Source of the DNA: Sphingobacterium sp. R2
GTDB taxonomy: Bacteria > Bacteroidota > Bacteroidia > Sphingobacteriales > Sphingobacteriaceae
DNA: 64,000 bases
NCBI RefSeq assembly: GCF_040760075.1
Contig: NZ_CP142884.1
Location: forward strand, 4,526,001-4,590,000
Direction: 5' to 3'
The notes below the pieces were generated by a model. The model made no database searches, had not been told where the DNA came from, and saw only the letters and a list, made by a program, of their open reading frames with translations. Position numbers and translations under genes: made by a program. Of this stretch, positions 44,092 through 54,494 are shown in pieces. The stretch's first letter is position 1; each line of letters begins with the position of its first letter.

Positions 44092-45537
44092 ATGAAAAAA
44101 TTTCATCACTATATAACAATTTTCGCAAGCACTACCGTGTTGTTGTCCGCATGCAGCGTGGGCAAAAAATACACACGTCAGGAGATAGCCATGCCCGAAA
44201 ATTTTAAAAACAGCGAGGTTGTGCTGACGTCTGATACGCTACAGCTATCCTGGCGTAAATTTGTACAGGATCCCGTGTTGACCTCACTCATTGAGAAGGC
44301 ATTATCTAACAATACAGACGTCAATGTTGCACTCCTCAACATGCAACAATTGGAACTCGCGTACAAGCAGTCTAAGAAGGGGTTACTACCAACAGCTGAT
44401 TTAAGCATCGGAGCGAACAGAACCTGGTTATCGAGCAACTCCTTGAATGGCTCACTGAGCGACCAATTTATTGGGACGCCTTATATGGACGATTATAGCG
44501 CCACGCTCAGATTGTCTTGGGAAGCCGATATCTGGGGAAAGGTAAAAATGCAAAAAGAGGAATCCTTGGCCAATTTTTTTGGCCAAAAGGAAAATTTATC
44601 GGCCCTGAAAACCCGGGTTATTGTACAGGTCATCCAGTCCTATTATAATCTGATTGCTTTGGATGAGCAGCTTAAGATTGCACAAAGAAATGTTCAATTG
44701 AGCGATAGCACACTTAGCATGATACGTTTGCAATACAATTCATCACTGGTCAGTTCGCTTGCCGTGGAGCAAGCCGAAGCTCAGAAGAAAACTGCTGAAT
44801 TGTTGATTCCCCTAGCCCATCAAAACATGGCTGTAGAAGAAAATGCACTGAGCATTCTTTGCGGAGGTTTCCCCGAGGGCATTCAACGTACAGCAAGTTT
44901 AGATGATACGATTGTTGGAGACGGACTTGCCGCAGGGGTGCCGGCCGAACTCTTGAGCCGCAGACCAGATGTTAGAGCAGCTGAATACGCCGTTGTGGCT
45001 GCGACAAGCAGAATGGGACTCGCTAAAGCAGCGATGTACCCTTCCATAAGCTTGACACCATCCATTGGTACAAACTCCATTCAATTTAACAAATGGTTTG
45101 ATCTACCAGGTTCGATTGTGAAAACAATAGCGGGGAATATTGCACAGCCAATTTTCCAGAAAGGGGCTTTAAAAACAAACTATGAGATATCAGTCATCGA
45201 ACGCGAAAAGATAGCATTGCAGTTTAAACAGTCGGTTATGGTCGCCGTTTCAGAAGTTTCGGATGCCTTGGCAAAAATCAAACATACGGAACAGCGCCTG
45301 CAACTTATCCAGGCCAAATCAAATGCCCTCGCCAAAGCCACCGCTGATGCAGCCTTACTTTATAAAAGTGGGATGGCAAACTATTTGGAAGTGATAACTG
45401 CCCAAAACAATGCGCTCCAAAATGATTTGGAATGGATTACAGTAAAACGGGAAAAGCTCAACGCAGCCATAGATCTTTATCGTGCGCTGGGTGGCGGAAC
45501 AACAGATCAAACAATTTATTCTACATACATTAAATAG
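44092..45537 (+). CDS. Outer-membrane efflux channel, NodT family (system 2)
   Basis: This 481-aa outer-membrane factor has a lipoprotein signal with lipobox VLLSAC (Cys about residue 21). It has the same architecture as the first channel: LSWRKFVQDPVLTSLIEKAL, RLSWEADIWGKVKMQKEES, GVPAELLSRRPDVRAAEYAV, YKSGMANYLEVITAQNNALQNDLE and LYRALGGGT. It lies one base after the pump stop and 11 bases before the VOC gene. Length equals that of the first channel, in line with operon duplication. Confidence 0.95.
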   Translation: MKKFHHYITIFASTTVLLSACSVGKKYTRQEIAMPENFKNSEVVLTSDTLQLSWRKFVQDPVLTSLIEKALSNNTDVNVALLNMQQLELAYKQSKKGLLPTADLSIGANRTWLSSNSLNGSLSDQFIGTPYMDDYSATLRLSWEADIWGKVKMQKEESLANFFGQKENLSALKTRVIVQVIQSYYNLIALDEQLKIAQRNVQLSDSTLSMIRLQYNSSLVSSLAVEQAEAQKKTAELLIPLAHQNMAVEENALSILCGGFPEGIQRTASLDDTIVGDGLAAGVPAELLSRRPDVRAAEYAVVAATSRMGLAKAAMYPSISLTPSIGTNSIQFNKWFDLPGSIVKTIAGNIAQPIFQKGALKTNYEISVIEREKIALQFKQSVMVAVSEVSDALAKIKHTEQRLQLIQAKSNALAKATADAALLYKSGMANYLEVITAQNNALQNDLEWITVKREKLNAAIDLYRALGGGTTDQTIYSTYIK

Positions 45538-45548
45538 ATATTTACTTT

Positions 45549-45914
45549 ATGAGCAATACCGATAATGAACAAAGATTTGTTAACCAGCAGATCCAATACC
45601 TTGAGTTTGTATCAAGTGACCTTGAACGTGCCAAAGCATTCTATACGGGGAGCTTCGGTTGGGAGTTTACAGACTACGGACCGGAATACACATCTTTTGG
45701 AGGAAAATATGTTGACGGTGGCTTTACGCTCGGCACTCCAATAAACGGCAGCATTCTTGTCGTTATTTATGCAGATGATCTGCAAGTTACGCGCGATCAG
45801 GTTATCCGTTCTGGCGGCACGATATTACAAGATATTTTTAGTTTCCCGGGCGGAAAAAGATTTCAGTTCCAGGATCCTGACGGATATGAATTGGCCGTAT
45901 GGACTATTGAATAA
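45549..45914 (+). CDS. VOC/glyoxalase-like domain protein
   Basis: This 121-aa single-module vicinal-oxygen-chelate protein has the pattern IQYLEFVSSDLERAKAFYTGSFGWEF at the start, then GGFTLGTP, ILVVIYADDLQVTRDQVIRSGG, and a C-terminal FQDPDGYELAVWT with the metal-ligand Glu. VOC proteins include glyoxalases, dioxygenases and drug-binding resistance proteins. Its place 11 bases after an efflux operon favours drug or electrophile detoxification or sequestration, but that is inference. It is the last gene before a strong terminator. Confidence 0.85.
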   Translation: MSNTDNEQRFVNQQIQYLEFVSSDLERAKAFYTGSFGWEFTDYGPEYTSFGGKYVDGGFTLGTPINGSILVVIYADDLQVTRDQVIRSGGTILQDIFSFPGGKRFQFQDPDGYELAVWTIE

Positions 45915-45943
45915 AAGTTGAATACAATATTTACTAAAATACA

Positions 45944-45974
45944 AAGCCCCCATATTTTTCTCATATGGGGGCTT
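45944..45974. terminator. Bidirectional terminator between the VOC gene and the DEAD-box gene
   Basis: AAGCCCCCATAT and ATATGGGGGCTT form a perfect 12-bp stem with a seven-base T-rich loop. It lies 30 bases after the VOC stop and 13 bases beyond the helicase stop on the other strand. Confidence 0.85.
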
Positions 45975-45986
45975 CGTATGTTAAAA

Positions 45987-47213
45987 TCAGGCTCTTTTAG
46001 CTTTCTGATAGTTTTTATTTTTATTCCTATTGAAACGCTTCTTCTTATGCTGTGGTTTTTTTTTGGCAGGATTATAAGTGGGCCCCGCTTCAAACCCCTC
46101 TGGCAATGGCAGCTGTTCAATCGGATAACCTATTAAATTCTCAATCTGAGCAAAACGGTTTTGATCCTTCTCATTGACAAAGGTAATGGCCGTTCCTGTA
46201 GTTGCTGCCCGAGCAGTACGTCCAATACGGTGTACATAGTCTTCCGGATCCGGTGGAACATCGTAATTAACGACCAAACTGATCCCCACCACATCGATAC
46301 CGCGAGATATCACATCTGTCCCTACCAGTACCCGCACCTGACGAGACCGGAATCTGGCCATGATATCTTCCCGTTTCGACTGTTCAAGATCCGAATGGAA
46401 ACCCTCTGCATCAATCCCCTGTTTCTGTAATTCCTGAGCGAGAAGTTTGACTGTAGTTTTTTGGGATGCAAAAATAATAACAGATACATAGTTGGGATCC
46501 TTCAGTATATACTTCAGAAGCTCCATTTTCTGTTGATCATAGGCAAGATGTGCACGTTGATCTATCCCTTCCGACGGTTTAGAAATGGCAATATTGACTT
46601 CCACAGGCTCCTGTAGAATTTTTCGGGCAAAAGACCTGATCTTTATCGGCATCGTAGCCGAAAACAAAAGCATCTGCTTTTTCTTCGGTAGATAACTTAC
46701 AATACGTAAAATATCGTCTTGAAATCCCATATCCAGCATACTATCGGCTTCATCCAAAACAAAGTGCTTTAAATGAGAGAGATCAATCTTCATGGAGGTA
46801 AGATGGCTTATCAACCTTCCCGGCGTAGCAACAATGATATTTACCCCCTCTCGTATGGCCCGTTTTTGCTGTTCATACCCCATACCATCACCACCACCAT
46901 AAATGGCTATGGATGTTGCACCCGTATAATAAGACATGCCCATAATCTGCTGGTCAATTTGCATAGCAAGTTCCCGGGTCGGAACAAGGATAATGGCGAG
47001 GATAGATTCCCTTGCATTCCGTGCTATTGCATCGAGGATCGGCAACATATAAGCTGCTGTTTTACCTGTACCTGTCTGTGCACAAGCAATCATATCTTTT
47101 CCCTCTTTAATAATCGGGATGGTCTGTTCTTGGATCGGCGTAGCCTCCTCAAACATCATACTTTCTAAACCTTCTTCCAAAGCTGGAACAAAGCCAAATT
47201 CATCAAATCTCAA
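45987..47213 (-). CDS. DEAD-box ATP-dependent RNA helicase (RhlE-like)
   Basis: This 408-aa RNA helicase has all core motifs: Q motif (FGFVPALEEGLESMMFEEATPIQEQTIP), Walker A AQTGTGKT, PTRELAMQ, TPGRLI, DEAD in VLDEADSMLD, SAT, ARFRSRQVRVLVGTDVISRGID and HRIGRTAR. The C-terminal tail (about residues 385-408) is Lys/Arg/Asn-rich (KKKPQHKKKRFNRNKNKN), a typical RNA-binding extension. Members act in ribosome assembly and cold adaptation. It is monocistronic. Confidence 0.95.
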   Translation of the reverse strand: MRFDEFGFVPALEEGLESMMFEEATPIQEQTIPIIKEGKDMIACAQTGTGKTAAYMLPILDAIARNARESILAIILVPTRELAMQIDQQIMGMSYYTGATSIAIYGGGDGMGYEQQKRAIREGVNIIVATPGRLISHLTSMKIDLSHLKHFVLDEADSMLDMGFQDDILRIVSYLPKKKQMLLFSATMPIKIRSFARKILQEPVEVNIAISKPSEGIDQRAHLAYDQQKMELLKYILKDPNYVSVIIFASQKTTVKLLAQELQKQGIDAEGFHSDLEQSKREDIMARFRSRQVRVLVGTDVISRGIDVVGISLVVNYDVPPDPEDYVHRIGRTARAATTGTAITFVNEKDQNRFAQIENLIGYPIEQLPLPEGFEAGPTYNPAKKKPQHKKKRFNRNKNKNYQKAKRA

Positions 47214-47381
47214 CGTATTGTTTTTATTGTTGTGCCCTAAATTACTAAATCTAATTCATAAAAGTCTAAAATTAATACCTATAGCTCGTTACTTATTCCA
47301 AACAACGTCGCCATAGGACTAATCCACGCAGAAATTAGGCATGAAGTTGCAGCCAAACATAGCATGTTCCTGTAGATGAAA

Positions 47382-48569
47382 TTAATCTATAATCTGTTTT
47401 TTGTTTACAGATGACACTAGACTCAAAACAGTATAACCAAGCAAGCCAGCGCATAAAGAAGCGATCAGAACGGCGAACTTTGCTTCTTCAATCAGCATGC
47501 TATCATCAAAAGATAGTATCGAGATGAAGATCGACATCGTGAAACCGATTCCCCCCAACAAGCCTACACCAAAAATCTGTTTCCAGCCAGCCCCTTCCGG
47601 TAATTGCGCAATCTTCAATTTTTTAGCAATAAAACAGATCAAAAATATCCCAATTGATTTACCAGCGATTAAGCCGAGGATAATACCGATCCCCAATTTT
47701 GAAGTCAAACCACCAATCATTTCCCCATGGATTGGAATAAGTGTATTTGCAAATGCAAACAAAGGAATGATAATGAAATTGACAGGTTTGGTCAATATAT
47801 GTTCCAATTTTTCCAGGGAAGATTCTTCCGCGTCCGGTGTTGTTGGTAACGTCATAGCCACCAACACGCCAGCTATTGTTGCATGAATTCCCGAGTGGTG
47901 AACAAAGTACCAAATAAATAGACCCGGAATCAGGTAAGCCCATATCGCTTTAACGCCCAATTTATTTAACACGATCAAAAACAGAAATATACCTAAAGCA
48001 ATAAATAAATAGGTCGCATGAATACCATTGCTATAAAAGATCGCAATCACCAATATGGCAAGTAGGTCGTCAACAATCGCTAGCGCAGCCAAAAAGATCT
48101 TAAGACTGGCAGGTACCTTATTTCCCAGAAGCGTGATAACTGCTAAAGCAAATGCAATATCCGTTGCCATAGGAATTCCCCAGCCGTTTGCAGTATCGGT
48201 TCCCTGATTTAATGCAAAATAAATGATGGCAGGCAAAAGTGCCCCACCAACCGCAGCCAAAATGGGCAGGATTGCTTTACTTGGTGATGAGAGTTCACCC
48301 TCTACAATTTCACGTTTGATCTCAAGCCCCACCAGTAAAAAGAAAATAGCCATCAAACCATCGTTGACCCACAATAACCACGAATATTTTAAATGAACAT
48401 GATCGCTGTCAAAGCCTACTTCCCTGTTCAGAAATTCCATTACACTGGCATACAAAGGTGTATTTGCAACGATCAATGCTAGAATAACACAAGAAAAAAG
48501 TATAATTCCACCTGAAAAGCTGGATTTTAAGAATTCTCTAAAGACAGTTAAATTGATAAGTTTTGACAT
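47382..48569 (-). CDS. nhaA: Na+/H+ antiporter NhaA
   Basis: This 395-aa inner-membrane antiporter exports Na+ or Li+ in exchange for protons. Family motifs are FFLLVGLEIKREIVEGEL, MATDIAFALAVITLLG and the ion-binding Asp pair in AIVDDLLAILVIAIFY, followed by HATIAGVLVAMTLP and GIGFTMSIFISILSF. Twelve hydrophobic segments fit the known fold. It is a single gene with 168 bases to the helicase gene downstream. Confidence 0.97.
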   Translation of the reverse strand: MSKLINLTVFREFLKSSFSGGIILFSCVILALIVANTPLYASVMEFLNREVGFDSDHVHLKYSWLLWVNDGLMAIFFLLVGLEIKREIVEGELSSPSKAILPILAAVGGALLPAIIYFALNQGTDTANGWGIPMATDIAFALAVITLLGNKVPASLKIFLAALAIVDDLLAILVIAIFYSNGIHATYLFIALGIFLFLIVLNKLGVKAIWAYLIPGLFIWYFVHHSGIHATIAGVLVAMTLPTTPDAEESSLEKLEHILTKPVNFIIIPLFAFANTLIPIHGEMIGGLTSKLGIGIILGLIAGKSIGIFLICFIAKKLKIAQLPEGAGWKQIFGVGLLGGIGFTMSIFISILSFDDSMLIEEAKFAVLIASLCAGLLGYTVLSLVSSVNKKQIID

Positions 48570-48856
48570 GATTTGAATATCTAAAAACGCTTACAAAGGT
48601 TCATAAGATACGATTTTATGGCCATTTATGGAATATCCCCCCCCATAAATGCAGATCCTTAACAAAGGATAAACAAGTGAATTATCTAAATTTTATGAGC
48701 AATAAATGAGCCGAGCACCGAAATAAAAAAGAGATCATGGTAAGATGCTGGTGTTATGTATTAAAATTTATAAAAAGCGCAGTTATTTTACCAAATTAAT
48801 TTGGCTTTGTTGCAAAAAATACTTAGCTTGCTACTATAGTTAATAAACCGTTTATT

Positions 48857-49033
48857 ATGTGCAAGAAGTGGATTTTCATGGTACTTCTTTTCGTGGCAAA
48901 TTTTACATATGCGCAGACGACAGAGGATAAAACCCAACATTCAGGTTCCCATTACATTATTTTAGCAATCATCGCTATTATTGTCATTGTTTATATATTA
49001 TACAGGAGGCAAAAGAGGAAATTTAATGAATAA
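48857..49033 (+). CDS. Small membrane protein (58 aa) with signal-like N-terminus
   Basis: The frame starts at ATG 48857 and encodes a signal-like segment (MCKKWIFMVLLFVANFTYA-Q), a polar linker (TTEDKTQHSGSHY), a transmembrane helix (IILAIIAIIVIVYILYR) and a basic end (RQKRKFNE). The layout resembles tiny secreted, membrane-anchored proteins of Bacteroidota. It shows a clear coding pattern over 58 codons. The last six codons and the stop lie inside a 27-bp perfect palindrome, so termination and coding overlap. No function is claimed. The gap before it (48570-48856) shows no other gene. Confidence 0.65.
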   Translation: MCKKWIFMVLLFVANFTYAQTTEDKTQHSGSHYIILAIIAIIVIVYILYRRQKRKFNE

Positions 49034-49072
49034 GGGAGATCAGTAGATCTCCCTTATTCATTAAATTTCCTC
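49015..49072. repeat. 27-bp perfect palindrome with a 4-base loop across a stop codon
   Basis: The left arm is 49015-49041 and the right arm 49046-49072, exact reverse complements, with loop AGTA. The left arm starts GAGGAAATTT and ends GGGAGATC; the right arm ends AAATTTCCTC. The left arm includes the last six codons and the TAA of the 58-aa gene. It lies between convergent genes, so it probably acts as a terminator, but no T run follows. The length and perfection are unusual for a terminator. Confidence 0.9.
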
Positions 49073-49118
49073 CCATGTGTCTCAAGTTCCCCACCGATCT
49101 TTCAATACCTACTAAGCC

Positions 49119-50099
49119 TTAATGCCGAATCGGCTCATTTGTTTGCGCTAACCGCTGCGATCCAGTATTCGCTGGACAAGCAATATCGTCCGTTGCGTCG
49201 TAGACTAGTCTCTTCCCATTCAACTTTGCGATTAATTCCTGTGGAACATACACCTGCACTTTTGTCATTGAATACCCGCTTGGAAAATATCGGACATAAT
49301 AACCATTGGGATGAAGCGTCCAAATCCCACTTGGCACATCCGCACGAGGTTCGGCCATACCGGCCATTATTGCATATTGTTCAAACTCTGCATAGGAGTA
49401 GTTTCCGGACGATACCAGTTGTCGAATATTATTTTCCGCTTCAAAGATGGTCTGAACCGCTGGAGGCATCTGGTCTTTGGCTTTTTGGAGAACATCAAAT
49501 GGCAGCACGCCGAGAGCCCCACCTTCCAAATGTAAAATTTGTTCAGCGGTCAGTAGCTTTAAGGCTGTCTCTTTCACTGGCCCCGAGTAATCAATAAATT
49601 TTGTCTTCGCTATGATCGTCCACAATAGCATCTGTATATCAGATTGTGCAACTTCCGGGTGCTTTTCAGCGCTTTTCAAAATTGCAATGACCACGTCTCT
49701 CTTCTTGCCCAACGTAGGTGCATACATATACCCATCACCTTTCGAAGGCGCATAAGTACCTGCTTTCAAGCAATAGCTCTTATTGGTCATTTCAAAATGT
49801 CCGGCTTCCAATATATAGCCATCACTTCCATTTCTTTGTAGATTTTCTAACGGTTTGTAAACTGCCGTATTTTGAAAATCGGGCATTTGCTCCCCCTTCC
49901 TATTTACATCTTCAAAACTTGTACTAATCGCTTCTGGTTCCTTTAGCAGTTTATCGAAACCCAACATTTTGCTTCCCTTGGAAGCAACGGCTTTGCTTGC
50001 CTTATCCAATAGCCCTCCAAATTGGGCCGAGGCTCCTTGGACATTAAATAAAAAAGCTACTGTAAGTATAACAACACCGGTTATTCTATTTCTTTTCAT
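49119..50099 (-). CDS. Secreted hypothetical protein (326 aa)
   Basis: The protein has a Sec signal peptide (MKRNRITGVVILTVAFLFNVQGASA-Q). The mature part starts with a Lys/Ser-rich helix (FGGLLDKASKAVASKGSKML). It continues with YCLKAGTYAPSKGDGYMYAPTLGKKRDVVIAILKSAEKHP, DIQMLLWTIIAKTKFIDY and a C-terminal segment PSGIWTLHPNGYYVRYFPSGYSMTKVQVYVPQ. I recognise related uncharacterised Bacteroidota proteins but no named domain. The frame opens at 50141; ATG 50099 gives the proper signal peptide. It is monocistronic and ends near the palindrome at 49 kb. Confidence 0.65.
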   Translation of the reverse strand: MKRNRITGVVILTVAFLFNVQGASAQFGGLLDKASKAVASKGSKMLGFDKLLKEPEAISTSFEDVNRKGEQMPDFQNTAVYKPLENLQRNGSDGYILEAGHFEMTNKSYCLKAGTYAPSKGDGYMYAPTLGKKRDVVIAILKSAEKHPEVAQSDIQMLLWTIIAKTKFIDYSGPVKETALKLLTAEQILHLEGGALGVLPFDVLQKAKDQMPPAVQTIFEAENNIRQLVSSGNYSYAEFEQYAIMAGMAEPRADVPSGIWTLHPNGYYVRYFPSGYSMTKVQVYVPQELIAKLNGKRLVYDATDDIACPANTGSQRLAQTNEPIRH

Positions 50100-50341
50100 A
50101 ATTGATTTTATTTCAGCTCTTGCCCACAAAAAAGAAGCCAATTTAAATCATCAACACAATATTTATAATTTATTAATTCAGTGTTTGCGCACATTGCCTG
50201 ATTTCACGCTTCATTTCAAAGATCCTCTCCATCCATTGAAATTTCAGCGCATATAGGTTTGCCAAAGAAGCTAAAAACAGTGGATTTCCCCAACATTACT
50301 CTCTTCAATTTCTCCTGAAACTGATCACCGTAAATAGTTAA

Positions 50342-51997
<1,656 letters not shown>

Positions 51998-52018
51998 GAT
52001 AATTTATCCCAATTTAAT

Positions 52019-52052
52019 AAAGGCTCTATAATTCATTTTATGGGGCTTTTTT
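52019..52052 (+). terminator. Terminator of the ABC-F gene
   Basis: AAAGGCTCTATAA and TTATGGGGCTTTT form a 13-bp stem with three G-T wobbles, followed by a T run, 22 bases after the stop. Confidence 0.75.
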
Positions 52053-52060
52053 GATGCCCA

Positions 52061-52089
52061 TTAAAAAAAGCACTGAGGGGTTCAGTGCT
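52061..52089 (-). terminator. Terminator of the EEP-family gene
   Basis: AGCACTGA and TCAGTGCT form a perfect 8-bp stem. On the minus strand the hairpin is followed by seven T (the A run at 52063-52069). It lies 40 bases beyond the stop of the minus-strand hydrolase gene. Confidence 0.85.
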
Positions 52090-52128
52090 AATCGCGATTG
52101 ATATGAAAGAATTGAGAAAGTTTTTATT

Positions 52129-53115
52129 TTATTGAACCGAAGGTTTGACAATACGCCAGCCTAATTGTAAAGACACTGCACAATGATCGGATAAATCTTG
52201 GCCCTTTTCGTTTTGGAAAAGCTTTTTTTGAACCTGATAATTCTTTGCCTCAAATAGCAAATGATGGTTATTGCGATAGTAAATTTTATCGATACCTTCG
52301 CAGTCCTCTGTCAGCTCCAATGCTGTTTTCGCTTCAAAATTCGCTTGGTGCCCGGGAATATCACCTTTGTTGCGTAAACTTACCCACGCATCTACCAAAC
52401 CTAAGTCCTTCTGAAAAGAACCGATGTTATCCAGCTCGTAAGCATAATGTGCATTAAAGTCGCCCATAATCAAAAGCGGTCTGCCAGCCGAATACATTTT
52501 AATATAGGCTTTTAGCTGATTTATATTCTTCTGCCGGGCAATCGTTGCATTCGGATCATCCTGAGATGTCGCATGTACATTATAAACATCAATAAATACC
52601 TCTTTGGCCAATTGAATTCGAGCATAAGAAAAGCCTTTAGGAGTCAGACAATCTGCACCATTGCAATCAGTCCAGCCTACCCGCTCAAACTCAACAATCG
52701 GATATTTTGAAAGTGTACTCAGTCCGTCCCCAAAAGGTACCCCACCCATATTTGCCGTTCGGTAGCTATGCTTATTTTCGCTGTAGAGGAACTTGTTGTA
52801 GTTAAAATCTTCCTGCACATTGACAATATCAAACCCATTGATCCGATTGCCGATCGACGTAATACTGGAAGACCGTTCGGTTACAGCACTGGAAATCAAT
52901 TCAGGAAGGCCAGCTATATTGTACGTTAACAAATTTAGCTTTCCGTAAGTCGCTTCCGGCATAGCTGCATACACAGCATTACTGAGCTTTGGCTGTTGTT
53001 TTGGCTTCAACTTAAAACCCAACATAACACCGGCAGACGCACAAATAAATAAGATGACAATCTTTCGAAAACCCTTAGGTCTAATTTTTTTTTCGAACAA
53101 TAGATCTAATAGCAT
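52129..53115 (-). CDS. Endonuclease/exonuclease/phosphatase (EEP) family membrane-anchored hydrolase
   Basis: This 328-aa protein has an N-terminal membrane anchor or uncleaved signal (IVILFICASAGVMLGF, about residues 19-34) and a periplasmic EEP domain. Catalytic motifs are in order: LLTYNIAGLPE (Asn), NVQEDF (metal Glu), VYNVHATSQ (His), LIMGDFNAH (Asp/Asn) and LSDHCAV (catalytic His). The fold covers nucleases, sphingomyelinases and phosphoinositide phosphatases. The periplasmic location and a divergent glycosyltransferase/flippase operon suggest a lipid phosphodiester or lipid-linked substrate, which is inference. Confidence 0.87.
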   Translation of the reverse strand: MLLDLLFEKKIRPKGFRKIVILFICASAGVMLGFKLKPKQQPKLSNAVYAAMPEATYGKLNLLTYNIAGLPELISSAVTERSSSITSIGNRINGFDIVNVQEDFNYNKFLYSENKHSYRTANMGGVPFGDGLSTLSKYPIVEFERVGWTDCNGADCLTPKGFSYARIQLAKEVFIDVYNVHATSQDDPNATIARQKNINQLKAYIKMYSAGRPLLIMGDFNAHYAYELDNIGSFQKDLGLVDAWVSLRNKGDIPGHQANFEAKTALELTEDCEGIDKIYYRNNHHLLFEAKNYQVQKKLFQNEKGQDLSDHCAVSLQLGWRIVKPSVQ

Positions 53116-53268
53116 GGATTGAATATTTCGTTCACTCCAAAGCTACTGCGCCAACATTAGTTCTATTATCATATTCAATTAATTCTATTTTTAATAATTA
53201 TGCACAAATTATTAAAAACTAATAATTTATAAACACTATAATGACAAAAGGTTAATACCTGCATAGCA

Positions 53269-53307
53269 TAGGGGTTACAGCTTTCAGCTATTTTTATACA
53301 ACCCCTA
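53269..53307. promoter_or_regulatory. Inverted repeat in the leader of the glycosyltransferase operon
   Basis: TAGGGGTT (53269-53276) and AACCCCTA (53300-53307) are perfect 8-bp arms around a 23-base AT-rich loop, ending 11 bases before ATG 53319. It could be a leader hairpin affecting translation or an operator. No T tail follows. Confidence 0.4.
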
Positions 53308-53318
53308 ATAAGAATAAC

Positions 53319-54494
53319 ATGAGAAAGGTAGCCTTCTTTACAGAGATACTCGTCGAGGATTTCGACGGTGCATCACGGACAATGTTTCAGCTAATAAACC
53401 GTATAGACCAGCAGAAATTCAACTATTTTTTTATTTATGGTGGCGGCCCTACGCAATTTCGCAATTTTCATTCTTACAAGGTACCCACATTCAAAATACC
53501 GGTCAACGACGATTATTGTCTCGCTATTCCACAGCTTATTAAAAAGAAACTTGAGCTCGCCTTAGATAAATTTGCTCCCGACATGATCCATATTGCAACG
53601 CCTTCGCTTTTAGGTTTTTTTGCATTAAATTATGCCAAACGGAAAGGTATTCCTGTCCTTACGATCTATCATACACACTTCATTTCATACATTGCCTATT
53701 ATTTCAAAAACATACTCCCCTTGGTCAAGCCAACTGAACAATGGATGAAAAAAGCAATGAATAACTTTTATAACAAATGTGATATTGTCTATGTACCCAC
53801 CAAATCTATTCTAAACGAATTACAGCAGATCGGCTTACAACAAGAAGGATTAAAGCTGTGGCAAAGAGGAATAGACACAGCTCTGTTTAACCCCAAAAAA
53901 AAGAATCTATCTCAACTGCAGACCATCACAAAGAATGATAAACCAACAATCCTTTTTGTCAGCCGTATCGTCTGGGAAAAAAATATTAAAATGCTTATTG
54001 AAATCTATCAACAGATACAGGCACAAAACCTCGACTATAATTTCATTGTTGTCGGTGAAGGAATAGCCAAAATAATTGCAATGCAAGAGATGCCTAATGC
54101 CATTTTCTTAGGAAAGAAAAGCCATGATGAGCTTGCAATCCTATATGCTTCGGCAGATGCCTTTGTTTTTCCGTCGGTCTCAGAAACTTACGGAAATGTC
54201 GTTGTCGAAGCATTGGCATCCGGACTTCCTTGTGTTATCGCTGATGGAGGAGGTTCGGCTTCCTTAATTCAGCACGGGAAAAATGGATTTAAGTGTCAAC
54301 CTGAAAATGCAGCTGGATATGTTTACTACCTCAAAAAAATTCTCTCTGACGTGAGCCTAAAAAAGAATCTCATCAATGAAGGTCTATCCTATGTCGGACA
54401 ACTGGATTGGAATAGACTATCTGGGTGCTATTTTAATGACATTGAACTATTGATTGACAAAACACAGGAAGTCGATTTGGCATGGGCAAACTAA
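53319..54494 (+). CDS. Glycosyltransferase family 4 (first of the trio)
   Basis: This 391-aa GT-B fold glycosyltransferase starts with FTEILVEDFDGASRTMFQLINRI (acceptor-side loop near residue 10-20). The C-terminal donor-binding half has ILFVSRIVWEKNIKMLIEIYQ, FIVVGEGIAKII, the E-x7-E motif in SVSETYGNVVVEALASGLPCV and a downstream GSASLIQHGKNGFKC. The pattern resembles Bacteroidota enzymes that glycosylate diacylglycerol or other lipids. It overlaps the next gene by 13 bases, which indicates translational coupling. Donor and acceptor are not predictable. Confidence 0.88.
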   Translation: MRKVAFFTEILVEDFDGASRTMFQLINRIDQQKFNYFFIYGGGPTQFRNFHSYKVPTFKIPVNDDYCLAIPQLIKKKLELALDKFAPDMIHIATPSLLGFFALNYAKRKGIPVLTIYHTHFISYIAYYFKNILPLVKPTEQWMKKAMNNFYNKCDIVYVPTKSILNELQQIGLQQEGLKLWQRGIDTALFNPKKKNLSQLQTITKNDKPTILFVSRIVWEKNIKMLIEIYQQIQAQNLDYNFIVVGEGIAKIIAMQEMPNAIFLGKKSHDELAILYASADAFVFPSVSETYGNVVVEALASGLPCVIADGGGSASLIQHGKNGFKCQPENAAGYVYYLKKILSDVSLKKNLINEGLSYVGQLDWNRLSGCYFNDIELLIDKTQEVDLAWAN

